A stretch of 64,000 nt of DNA from Oscarella lobularis (Eukaryota; Porifera; Homoscleromorpha; Homosclerophorida; Oscarellidae): NCBI RefSeq assembly GCF_947507565.1, contig NC_089193.1, positions 186,001-250,000 on the forward strand, given 5' to 3'. Shown here in pieces: positions 48,920 to 59,566 of the stretch (position 1 is the stretch's first letter; each line of letters starts with the position of its first letter). The notes beneath the pieces are model-generated. The model did no database searches. It was not told the DNA's origin and worked only from the letters and a program-made list of their open reading frames with translations. Both the position numbers and the translations under genes were made by a program.

Positions 48920-50540
48920 AAACACGAAGACACGCCCCCAATTGACACGGTATCGGATGGAAAAGGGAAGTTCGTCGAAGACTTTTCGCGAGCCGAAATC
49001 TAGACAAAAAGAGCCATTATCCGTTCAAAACAACTAAGTACTTACCAAAAAAAGTAGAAATGAAGCGCGTCTGTGTTTGCGTGACCCAGGTCGCACCACG
49101 TGGAGGTCCAGACGCTTCGCAACCCAGTCGACCCTCACCAAACGGCATGAATTGGATCAGAACCCACCTTGGGTGAGCCTCCGAGGTTCGTTGCCACCCC
49201 GGGAGACGACTATCGCCACCGCCGAAGAGGCCCGCTCATCGTGTGCTCGACGTGGAGGAGAGCCGGCGAACGCCGACGCTGTCCCGTATAAGACCAAAGA
49301 AACAATCCTTGGTCAGACGGAGCGTGTTTTCCCGGCGCGAAAGCCCCTAGAGGTCTTAGGGATGTGCCTCTAATCACTGTCGCGCCGTTGCTCCAGGACG
49401 TTGCGTCGGAATAACGCTCGCCCCTCTGGCTCCCTGTCTTCCAACGACTAACCAAGCGTACGAGCGAGTTCTCAAGCGACGGGGTTACGTAAAGAGGGAG
49501 AGCGCCTTGCACAACTTTATGTACTCCCTCGCAAACGATGACGCCAACTTTTCTCTCATTGGACGTCGGGTGTGAGTAATTAACCGCAGCGATGTCACGA
49601 GAGAGAGCGTTGCTTTTTGCACCTCTACGCGCAACCAAATAAGGAAATATTCGGAACGATCACGCGCGTGCAGCGTTTGTCCCAAAAAAAGGAGAACAAG
49701 AGACGAGCACGTGCACGCGTGCATGGCCAAGATGTCGGACATGTGACGTCATCGTTTCGCTCACGATCTCGACGAAACGCGACGAAAACGCGTTGAAAGA
49801 TGACAAGAAACGAACCTACTTATTCGATCGAGTTCCGGTTTCGAAAGGAAAGCGGCGAAGTCGATTGAATCGTTGTAAAATAGAGGACTCGCGATATCGA
49901 GTCGTAGCTTCGTGTAATATCAGTTTAGGGCCCTAGAGTCAAAGCAGAGAGCCACACTTACATTGTTTTCGCTCGTAGAATCAAGAAGATCGAACGTACT
50001 CGCTCGTTTACCTGCGTTTCGCGTCGAATGCTTAAACGAGCTGTCTGAACCGCTTTGACGCCAATTCCGTCGGTTTTCGATCAATCTTTAGGTGTGTAGG
50101 GACAATCGATCGCCTAAATCGCACAAAATTCAGAGGCTAGCGAGAAAACATCTGCCACTTTAGCCTCGATACTCCAGACCCTCTCGCCAACCACACCCCC
50201 CTTAACGCGCGAGGGTCTGGAGTATCGAGGCTACTGCCACTTCTGCCACTCAGTTGCGCGCGCTACCATTGGTCTGTGACGTTTTGCATAAGCTCTATAC
50301 GTCGAGCACGCTAAACAAAGATGGACGTCGAAACCAAACGTATCCGAGCTTTCGCGACGTTTGGCGCACCGGGTAGCGTCGAGCTTCCAACTGCGAGACA
50401 GCGTTTTGACATTCTCAACGCTGGATTGCTTTACGATGATGTTGCGTAAGGCGATTTCCTCGTAAACGTAAGAAACGTCTTAGGAAAGCGTTAGCGCTAC
50501 GTTTTGTCTTCTGAAAATATTTTTCTCGTGTATTTAGTGC
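48920..50540 (+). repeat. Repeat A, copy 3
   Basis: Matches copies 1 and 2 through the first exon (ATG at about 50322) and most of the following intron, ending at about 50540 before exon 2. It lies between the 5' and 3' remnants of the sushi-tyrosinase pseudogene. A small MITE is inserted in it. Confidence 0.8.
50161..50233. mobile_element. 73-bp MITE with perfect 23-bp inverted repeats
   Basis: TAGCCTCGATACTCCAGACC and its exact reverse complement form the ends, with a 27-nt loop. The element is flanked by CTGCCACTT at 50152-50160 and 50234-50242. Repeat A copies 1 and 2 lack it at the matching site, which shows an insertion, although extra sequence (about 50243-50300) is also present only in this copy. 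Confidence 0.85.
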
Positions 50541-51414
50541 ATCTGTGAGCTTCGCCACACAAACTTCCTCACTTATTTGACCACAACAGAGGAAATGACT
50601 TATTTACTCTTTCGTCCACTGTAGGTGAATGTAGCATATTATACTTACTGTACCGTCACTGCACGTGAATTTCGTTAGCAAACAATCATAACGCTCTCTC
50701 TTTTGTAAAGATTACTCGCTACATTACCTTACTCGTTTTTTATAACTCAAAATAGTAATGAAATGTTCAATGATGAAGCTCAATTTTCGCTAACATTTTA
50801 ACTCCGCTTCTATAGCGGCACCCAGCGTACGAGTCGCTTTATAAAGCCTGTTTAGGAAGCATCCTTCTTTTTCAGACCCACATGCTTCGTTATGAAAGTA
50901 GAACGGAAATCCGTTATTACATTTATACGCACATATGCGTTGAGGTAGGTTACTAGGCTTGCATTCAAGCGAAGCAAAAGGCATGCGTTCTGTTCTAGTG
51001 CTAGTTTGGTTTCTTTTTGCTCGGTTATTACGGTGAACAGGTGAAAGACATTACAGTATTCAGTAAACGTTATTTTTGCAGATCATGATCGTTCGTGCGT
51101 AATGGTCGAAACGGCCTTGCGGACAATGAACGAAGATAAGCCAGGGAACTCTGCGCTCGAGCGCCTTATGGGCGTCGTTCCTCAGTGCTTACGCAGACGC
51201 CTAAATACGCCACACGGCTATTATATTAATCATGCCGTTGTCCTGTTCAGGGGTTTCGCCTACCACGGCCCGGGCGGCGACATCCCCAGGTACGTGAATA
51301 CTGCAAGGATCAATCGGAGGATATACGTCGAGACCCCAATCAAGGAGGGCGAAGGCAATGCGACTCCAAGAAATTATGGAATTTGTGAATCAGTACGGAA
51401 GCTGTGCTTTTCCC
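50541..51414. other. Spacer within the pseudogene region
   Basis: No recognisable gene. One 119-codon frame (51102-51461) has no motif that I know and runs into sushi-derived sequence in a different frame. Confidence 0.45.
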
Positions 51415-52895
51415 CTATTAGTGTTTCCGCCTCCGCCCCGTTCGCCAAACGAATTCGTTGAAGAGTTGGGATCCGTGGCGGAGTACACCTGCAGTGATAG
51501 GAAACTCTTCATGTTAGGAGATGTAGCGATTACTTGCAATGCTCTAACAAGGAAGTAGTCTGAATCAAAGCGAAGATGCGTCCCATGTAAAGTCAATAAC
51601 TTTTCTTAAGCACACCTGACGCTTGCCTCTCTTTGATTATAGTGTCATGCATTCACGACTATTACGTCTCTCCTTACGGAAACGTTGAAAGAAGCCCAAC
51701 GTTAAAATTCATAGAAACATTCTCGTGCTATGACGGCTTCGAAATCGTGGGCGAACCCGTTCGACGTTGCATTAATGGATCGTGGAACGGTCCCATGGCA
51801 ACGTGTAAAAAATCCTTTCCAATTGCAGCGAAGGGGAGACAAAACGCGACGAGTGGAATCGTCTGTGCACGTGCTAAAACAGCAGTTTGTCATGCTGTCG
51901 CGAACGCATGGAATTTACGTCGATGACTGTGAAGGAAAGACGGCGCTATATTCAAACAGTTTTAAACGCGAAAACGGATCCAACGTTCAACAAATACCTA
52001 GATTCGACTAATGAAATATTTGAACGCTACCTACCAGGTCTTTACGAGTTTACATTTCTATTCAGTCAGCGTCGATTCCTCACGAAATACGAAGACTTCC
52101 TACGAAAAATCGACTGCCGCGTTACAGTACCTTACTGGGACTGGAGCGTCGTGGGTCAAGATCCTTACAGCTCGTCCGTGTGGGGCGGAGAAGATTACCA
52201 GCTTGGTGGCGACGGCGTGGGAAAACCGTCGTGCGTTCAAACTGGACCTTTTCGCGCCGAAATTTATTCGTTTGGCTATGGAAGGTGCGTTGAGCGGAAC
52301 TTCTCCGGGACGTTTCCGGGTCCGGTCGAAATTGCTCGTCTGCTTGCGCTGCTCGCTGACAGGTTCGAGGATTAGGAGCTTGGTCTTCGCATCAATTTTG
52401 ACTGGTCTGTGCGCTGTCTCATTGGAGGGACAATATGTTCTCACTCCGCTTTCTGTACACCGGAGTTTTCGCTTCACGCTGACTTCATTGATAAACTGCT
52501 GAAAGATTGGGAAAGAACGAATTCTGCGTATAAAGGAGATGTACCTTATCGAAGGCCCTCTATCGGTTGAGAGATTCTTCTCCTATTTTGGACAAAGATT
52601 TGCTACAGAGAAGGTGCCAAAGTTCACAGAGATTATCAGTCGCTGAGCGTCGAGGAACTCGAGCAAATTCCACGTAAATCTTTCAGTGACTTGAGCCCTA
52701 AAGCATTGAGTTTGATGATGGCTGGGGAGAAAGAGAGATAAAGAAAGCGAATGAGATGAATGAATTTCTTCATTTGGGTACGAAGCCGCTGAGAAATTGC
52801 ACCGTTGCGGCGGAACGACGCGATGACGCATCAAGTGGCTGTTTGCCTTGAACTAGACGATGGCTCAATTGGGACTTGCGATAACAAGTGGGGTC
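51415..52895 (+). pseudogene. Broken 3' end of the second sushi-tyrosinase gene
   Basis: Matches the last two sushi modules and the tyrosinase-like exon of the intact gene (24255-25750). Defects include a TAG in the sushi 15 copy (51556-51558), a frameshift before the tyrosinase part near 51830-51890, a TAG after the DRFED segment (52373-52375) and several later indels. The motif TVPYWDWSVVGQDPYSSS is retained. It also lacks the copper histidines (LFSQRR in place of WHR), so the loss predates the duplication. Confidence 0.88.
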
Positions 52896-53357
52896 GCAAA
52901 TGAAATGTAGCTAGCACGACGTTTTTTCTCGTCTCTGTCTGTATTCCTCTTCCGTGTTTGTCTTTTGAATGTTCGACTCCTAATAACTTTTTCTCTCTCT
53001 TGGTCCTCTGGTGACATCATAGGTACACATCCTGGTCATCTCTATATCCGGGCTTCCTTTCTGTTTTTGTCATCGTTTCTCGGCGTAGAGAAGTGATTTC
53101 GTCTATTACATGGTACGAATGGGTGTATCTAGGACAGGAGATGCGTTTGGAAGCTTCGATGAAGCGAATAGACGGCGCGATTTTGTGAAAAACGATTCGA
53201 AAGCGAATTCCGACACGCTCTCAGTCAGTTAGAGGCATCGCGAACGTTTTCCTAACTCGATCTTAGCGCAGTTTTCTCTTGTAGGCAAAGAGAAACAGCG
53301 AAAAGCTGCGAATGGCGAGCAATATTCTACACGAAGCTTCAGACGGTGAGAGAAAGA
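52896..53357. other. Region left of the MULE
   Basis: A short frame (MASNILHEASD, from about 53312) ends at a GTGAGA donor-like site just before the MULE insertion. It could be a first exon of an unidentified gene, but no continuation was found. Confidence 0.3.
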
Positions 53358-53543
53358 AAAAGAAAACGGCGTGGATATTGGTCCGGCAGCCGGACCAATA
53401 TAATTACGGCTACTGGTCCGGCAGTTAGCGTACGTGTCCCACTTTTTATAACATTACTTAGCACAACGAGACTAGCACAACGAGCTTGTCAAACGTGGTT
53501 ATAATAGGGTCAGTTCAACACTTTTCGCACCGTCTCAGGAAGC

Positions 53544-56500
53544 TTATCTCGAATGACACGGTCGACAGAACCAACGCCGAGATTTATAACTGTCTTTTAG
53601 TCCCACACATTCGAAGTGATACCATTGAAGACACGAATCGCAACAGATTGTGCCTTCGTTTGCTTCGCGGAGGCATCTTGCGCAGTGCCACTTAGGATTT
53701 TGTTGCAGTACGGCGACGACGTCTTGAAGAAGAAGCCACCCTTCTTCAGTGAAGTACCTTCGTACTTCTTCTAAGCATATATTGTCGTCGAGGCATGAGG
53801 GTGAGACGTACTCAGGCCTTGACTCAATTTCCCTTTCTTCTATCTTTTTGCCTTTGAGGGCTTTTTGGACGACTTGCTCGTCCACGAACCAGCGGAGCAT
53901 CACTTTTGAGACAACTATGTAGATGTAAATTTGGCAGGAAATAGAACAAACGTACCTGCAGCTTTTTCGTTGCCTTCCAGTAGAGCAAACCGAAAGGGTT
54001 TTCCGTCTCGTCGACTCTTCTTCTTTGGGAGCCCAATCACGGTTTTTTCGATTCCTTTTGGACGGCCTCTTTTTCTCATTACTGGTGGAAGTGTAAGCAG
54101 CTTTTCCGGTTGTGCGGGACCTAAACGCCTGTCATTGCAGAGTGCCTATCTTTATGACTGAAAGTGCACCTTCAGTTATGCCCTCTGACTCATTTTCTTT
54201 ATTGGCCTCTTCATCTGAGTGCGATGCCGGAGATGCCGGAGGATCAGGGCTCTGGTCACAGGAGGACCTTTTTTCTTCAGGAGCCTCTCCATTGCTGTCA
54301 TTAGTGACTTCAGATACTATTGCCGTCCGTCCAGCAGACCAGAGCTGAACCAAACGCTGTAGAGTTGTGATACGTTCAATGTATCCCTGCATGCCGGGCT
54401 CAGAGCACAGTTCAGTCAGCTTCTTCGAGATTTTGTCTGCTCGTCGATACTTTTCATGTTGGCTCAGCAACTTGAATGGATGGTCTTCAGTTCCATCCAC
54501 TTCTGTTATCTATAAAGTAAGAAAATTGCGTAAGTAAACGTTATGTAAGTGATAAGTAACCAAAATAATATTACTTATAATAATAATTTTAATAACGGCC
54601 GCATTAATAAGCATAATGACTCACGTCGAAGGCCGACTCCGCGATTTCTCCTTTTCGCTGAGAGACGTACTCTTTCATGTACGCAATCGTCCAACGTTCT
54701 GGGATGCCCGTGGTACCAAACAATGGCTGTTCAAGTTTGGCTTTCGCAGCAAATATATGGCAGCAGGGAAGTCGAAGTGTTCGATTAAATTTGCATTCAC
54801 AAACTCCTTTTTCAGCTTCAACGTTGTAAAGGTTGCCTCCGACGCCCAGCACCTGCATAATTCTTTGCTGTCCAAGAGGAACTGTAGACAGCACACAAAC
54901 TTTCGTCAGAAGGCGATGCTGCTTCGACACGCGAGAGAAGGCAAAGGGCGTGAGGTAAGCCGCAAATTCTTGCACAACTTCATCTCCGTATGATACTCTC
55001 TTTTTAGCAATAGTCATAAGCGTGTTGTGGTCTCTTTCATTCCTCATTGTCGCCAGAAAGCTGAGAAATTCGTCAAAGAAAGTGGACAAATCGGCGTGAG
55101 CTGAGCAGACGCTCTTGATTTTTGCGTTCATACTTTCTAGTCGATTGTTCGTGCGTTCACCTAGCGTAAACGACTCGCCCTTTAGCCCGTCGACCCACTC
55201 ATTACGAATGTCGTGCCAGTTTGCATCAAAGTAGGCTTTCAGTGATGTCAAGTTCGTTTCAGTTAGTCGCTGATAGTGTTGCTGATATTCTTCTTCACTC
55301 TGTGCGTAGGCTAATTTCGTCATAAGCTCAAGAGCGAAATCTCGCTCCCCCGCTGTGATTTTCAATTTTTCGGTAGTGATTTCTCTTTTGAAAGAACGCA
55401 GAGTATGAAAAAGACACAGAGTGAGATGTGCTTGAGGAAAGCACTCTCTAAAAGTGAGACGAACTTACAATTATGAGAGTTGATATAAAGCTTTGTACTT
55501 TAGAACTTCTCGCTCGGTGATGTCCTTGTCTGTGATCAAGACACCCGTATCGACCCAATGGGGATTGTTTTTCTTGAAACTATCCACGATTGTTTTCAGG
55601 CCTGCCCGTGTTTCATTGGATGTAACGCAGATGGCGACAATTTCACTCTGGCCATCACCATCAACGGCGAGAAAAACGTAAAGAGGCATTCTCAAATTAT
55701 TTAGCTTGTACGTAGCATCGAGAGCGAGGACTTCTGGGAACGATGCAAAGGCAGATACCATAAGAGAATCTTGAAAGAACAAGCCGCTGAATTCTGTTCC
55801 GCCGTCGGTGAATACTTCAACAATCGATCCTAGGAAATAAAAGGTAAGAGAATCGATCATTGCTACATACAATCTTGTAAGCTTTATTCAACGCCGTACG
55901 TGCAACTAACTAGTTATATATGTATGTATATGTATATTTGATACCAACGTGTAGATGCACTTATACATACATACATACATACATCCATACATCCATCCAT
56001 CCATACATACATATACAACATATACAATGTATGTATTTCATATGTATAAATTTTAAGTCCATACAGTATTACCTTCAATACTTTTCAACCTTTCGATTAA
56101 GTGAGTAAGATCAAACTGCTTCTTCTTTCCACGTATATTGCTAAGGTCGCGAAGGGTGACAGTTTTGCCTGTCAATGCTGCAATGTGCCCTTGGACCAGC
56201 TTTTTGTTTGCTTTCAATTGCAAAAGCTCTTTGGCATCTTCTCTTTCGGTGCCGTTTAGCCTGCGCTGACGAGGAAGATGATTGTATACCTCCTTTTATC
56301 AGAAAATAGAAATTAGATATTAGTTCCGGGCCCTTAGTAGGTCGTGTAATTACTCGATCAACGACATGATTATGATCATCGTTGAACTCGCTCACGACCA
56401 AATGCTGTCCGTCTTCTGAGAGAATGAATTTCACTCGTGCAGGACAGTCTTGCTTGAAAGTACTAGGTGAGTAAAATGCTATTTTAGACAAATTTTATTT

Positions 56501-56789
56501 TTTTTCTAGTGTAGCACCTTTGGTTGGGCCGGACACCCTTTCCCTTCCCTGTGTACTTTTTTCCGCCAAAAATGCAGGCAAAATGCATTGAAAAGTACTT
56601 CAGGTCTTTGTTCGCTTGTTCCACCCTCTTAGGCGTTCGCTTCCGGGCCGCTTCCATGAGCCTGCAGTCTCGTCGGATGAGCTGGACGGCATTCTCGGCT
56701 TCGTAAGCCCGAATCCTCGTTTCCAGCTCGGAATACGAAGAAAATTTGTCACCTGCGCTGAAGGAAATAGACTCCTTCGCGCGAAACAT
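53544..56789 (-). CDS. MULE transposase with FAR1-type N-terminus, SWIM finger, AT-hook and PHD finger
   Basis: Eight exons join in frame to 876 aa: 56518-56789, 56354-56462, 56073-56292, 55499-55829, 54625-55447, 54170-54509, 53956-54120 and 53544-53914. In order: a FAR1/FLYWCH-like DNA-binding region (GKGVRPNQ joined to STFKQDCPARVKF, then DDHNH); the DDE transposase core, with likely catalytic Asp in LALDATYKLN and in ITDKDITE and a candidate Glu in NNRLESMN; a SWIM zinc finger (CECKFNRTLRLPCCH); an AT-hook (KRGRPKG); and a C-terminal PHD-like finger (CARC...CCDSCLQWYHFEC...WFCRPC). It cuts and pastes the surrounding element. Similar ZSWIM-type proteins exist as domesticated genes, but the intact ends here argue for a true transposon. 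Confidence 0.93.
55955..56030. repeat. ATAC/ATCC microsatellite
   Basis: Runs of tacatacatacatacatacat and atccatccatccat lie inside the third intron of the transposase gene. Confidence 0.85.
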
Positions 56790-56959
56790 CCGGGTAAGTA
56801 CTTTCTCTCAGATCTCCCGGTTACGCGAAAGACGACTCCGCGACTAAGTGCCAGAAAAGTGGCCCAGGGCATGCGCGGGACACGTACGCTACCTGCCGGA
56901 CCAGTAGCCGTATTTATATTGGTCCGGCTGCCGGACCAATATCCACGCCGAAAAGAAAA

Positions 56960-57640
56960 TGGCGACCACGCGTATGATTTTACTCGTTTTAATTAATGAA
57001 GCGGTATCAAAGTTGAAGACAATGATAAAGAGTGCAAAAAATCAAAATCTTTTTCTTGGATCGGATCTGAAAGCTGCGTGAACGAAAGGAAATTGAATGT
57101 TATTTAAATAATTCGATTTCATTTGTAAGCACACTTACGCGCGAGTGATCTAATTTTTTTGAAGTAATTTTTTATTTCGTTATGGAAATCCTATTTTCAC
57201 TTCTACTCTTCCCAAGATTCTTTAGGAGACACGAGGTAATAGGCATGTCTAAGAGGGATAGCAGGGCTCAATTTATCTGTTCACAGGAACCGCGGACGTT
57301 GGTTGGCAAGAGCATGATGTCTGAAGCGAATTTGAAGATAAAGAAAACCGTAACGAATTGTATTTTTTGTGTGTGTGTTTTTTTTGTATGTTAGATGCAT
57401 GATTAGAATCTGCTTAGGCGCACAACACGATTTACACACGTGTCTTCTCCATGCTCTAGAAGGAGAGCTTAGGGTTACTAGTAGGCATACAGTAGAGTAC
57501 GTTAGAGGAATAGTTAGGTTAATGTTAGTTAGGGCGTCGGCGGGGTGGCACACCCCCGCGTGTGCTGCCGCCGTCATGGAGATAAGGATAAAGTATAGCA
57601 ATTTTTATTTGAATAAAACAAAAAAACCAACAGCCCTCCC
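56960..57640. other. AT-rich spacer, no gene seen
   Basis: Short open frames only, with no domain or splice support. Confidence 0.5.
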
Positions 57641-57646
57641 CTCTTC

Positions 57647-57774
57647 GGTTTTAGGCAGTTTTTATACGCTGGGGGTCTTGCCCAGGACCCCGGAGCCGTT
57701 TTTGGTAACGGGGTCATGCTCAGGACCCCGGAGGAGCAGTTTATAACGTCTTGCTCAGGACGTTCTCCTAAACC
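57647..57774 (+). other. Structured element with three covarying hairpins
   Basis: An outer pair (ggttttagg at 57649 and cctaaacc at 57767) encloses three stem-loops with a 6-bp stem and an 8-nt loop: GGGGTC-TTGCCCAG-GACCCC (57672-57691), GGGGTC-ATGCTCAG-GACCCC (57710-57729) and AACGTC-TTGCTCAG-GACGTT (57745-57764). The third stem differs from the others at three positions on each side and every change is compensated, while the loop is kept. The hairpins are spaced by 15-18 nt with similar linkers (GGAG, cagttt). It could be a structured RNA, a transposon end or an array of protein sites. I do not recognise the family. Confidence 0.7.
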
Positions 57775-58026
57775 AAAACAAATAAGAAAGTGAGACAAAA
57801 GAAGTCTATCAGAACTTTAGAGAAATTACCGCTTGAGATCTCTGCTACAGAGTGCTGCTGTAAATAAAAAATAAAAAAAATCAAAGCAAACATATATTTG
57901 AGGCGGAAAACTCCAGAAGCGACTAATACCCAAAGAAATGAGAAGTCTTCTGAAGCAAAAAGACCCTTTCCAAAAGCAGTTTACCGCTTAGTAGAGAGCG
58001 ATGGATACACATCGACCACATGTCTC

Positions 58027-58275
58027 CCACAGTCTCATCTTCGACTCATTAGGAATGGAAGACTAGATCGACCATTCAGAGCAAAATCTCATCTATGACT
58101 CATTAGGAAAGGAAGACTACATGGACAATTCAGAGCAAAATCTCATCTATGACTCATTAGGAAAGGAAGACTACATGGACAAGTCAGAGCAAAATCTCAT
58201 CTATGACTCATTAGGAAAGGAAGACTAGATCGACAAATTCAGAGCAAAATCTCATCTATGACTAATTAGGAATGG
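58027..58275. repeat. Minisatellite, 54-bp unit, about 4.5 copies
   Basis: The unit reads atctcatctatgactcatta followed by ggaaaggaagactacatgga and a caattcagagcaaa tail. Unit-to-unit differences are few. The first and last copies are slightly more divergent (gactagatcgac in place of gactacatggac). Confidence 0.9.
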
Positions 58276-58509
58276 GATAAGACCATTGATCTCATATAAA
58301 ATGAGACGATTGATGTAGCGTACTTAATTAAGAGCTTACTTGAAGGCAAGATCTGAATTTCCAACGCCAGTATGATCTTTTCGTCGAAGAAACAATAATG
58401 AATCTCTTTCGTGATCCGTCTCTCGTCGAACCAAAATCGAAGTAACTCAGAAAAGGGTTTTCGCATGTATGTGACCGTAGACATCTTGCTTTCATCGCCA
58501 CCAGAAGAT

Positions 58510-58590
58510 TCAGTTCGTCTTGAGAGGCCTCGCTTCGATGCGACCGACTGAATCGCTTAAAAAAGGTCTTTGCTAACGCTGCTTACCGAT
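58510..58590 (+). repeat. Short repeat B fragment
   Basis: The stretch cttgagaggcctcgcttcga followed by gcgac, gactgaatcgctta and aaaggtctttgct matches repeat B at about 3336-3400 in the same orientation. Neither flank shows further homology. Confidence 0.6.
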
Positions 58591-58599
58591 TGCAGGCCC

Positions 58600-59508
58600 C
58601 GACGAAGTCGAGAACGTCGCATTTGCTGAGAGAAATTCCTTTTCACGTGACGAACGACAAAAAAATGTCCCGTACAACCTTGAAAGATTTGTATATGTAC
58701 GTATGTATATATGTTCCAAAGAGAAAAAACGTTTAGGAACTTTTTTCCTAATAGGTATTCCTCCCAAATGCCTACAAAAAAAGATGAGACATCTTACGCA
58801 ACTTGAAGGCCGATTATAAGTCTCCACAAGCCTTAAAATCTTATGCCAATTAATAGTGTGACCTTTGCTAAGAGTCCGAAGTGAGTGCAGTCATTACCAT
58901 CAGGTCTATGAGGCCCGTGTCCAGAAAGCGCTCTATTTTCATTTCCATAAGTACATAATCCTACCGTAATAAACTTAAATTTAGGAACAAAGAAACGATA
59001 CCTATAGTTGCAGTCACAGATAAAAAGAGTACTTTGAGAAAGGAGTTCTAGAAAACGGCGTTCGCTATACATGCATCAATGCTCCTTTGGAAGAAAGGAA
59101 GCACGATGAATCTTCTTCAATTTCGCCTAAAAATTCACTTACGGCCGAAATTATTTCGAAAGTACTACCCTAGGTGTCTGATTTCAAAGCACTCGTATAC
59201 TCATCGAAGGTGAACACACGGGGAGGACAAGGGCCTGGGCGCACTCGTTACGTCATTGACCAAGTAGTGCATGTGATTGTCGGTTGCTGTGGTCGGCCTT
59301 TTTTTTGGAACGTAGCTTACGCAAAAACGCAGATATAAATACATTGATAGCCACACACGTGTATTCTCTACCCGGGCGGTATCTCGGCGCATCTAGGATA
59401 AAGGCAATGACAGATCCACGAAACTAATGACCACACATCTCTGCTCTGTTAGTGTGCCTGCGTTTCTGCGTTTCAGCGTCCGCTACGATTCAAAAATTGG
59501 CACTCACC
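58600..59508. other. Spacer downstream of the right-hand adhesion gene
   Basis: No gene or clear repeat. It is presumably 3' UTR and flank of the gene ending near 59567. Confidence 0.45.
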
Positions 59509-59566
59509 TCACCCAATTTCACGTAACAGGTCAATGACGTAGAGGCCCACCTGTTTGCTCTGTTTG

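Larger units (their letters stand above)
53367..56950 (-). mobile_element. Autonomous MULE (Mutator-like) DNA transposon, 3584 bp
   Basis: The element begins CGGCGTGGATATTGG and ends CCAATATCCACGCCG. The terminal inverted repeats are 74 bp (53367-53440 and 56877-56950) with only two mismatches. The flanks carry a perfect 9-bp duplication, AAAAGAAAA (53358-53366 and 56951-56959), as expected for MULEs. Each end contains an internal palindrome (TTGGTCCGGCAGCCGGACCAA) and a third copy of the CTGGTCCGGCAG motif, which are probable transposase binding sites. A full-length transposase gene fills the interior. Low divergence of the ends and the open frame indicate a recent, perhaps still active, insertion. 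Confidence 0.95.

Noticed and set aside
51102-51461. 119-codon plus-strand frame in the spacer of the pseudogene region
   Set aside because: No recognisable domain, no signal peptide, and its 3' end reads through sushi-derived sequence in the wrong frame.
54616-54993. Plus-strand 125-codon frame
   Set aside because: Lies opposite the transposase exon 54625-55447, which has the SWIM finger and a consistent splice structure.
53367-56950. Domesticated ZSWIM-type host gene rather than a transposon
   Set aside because: Perfect target duplication and near-identical 74-bp terminal inverted repeats flank the coding region, as expected for a recent transposon insertion.
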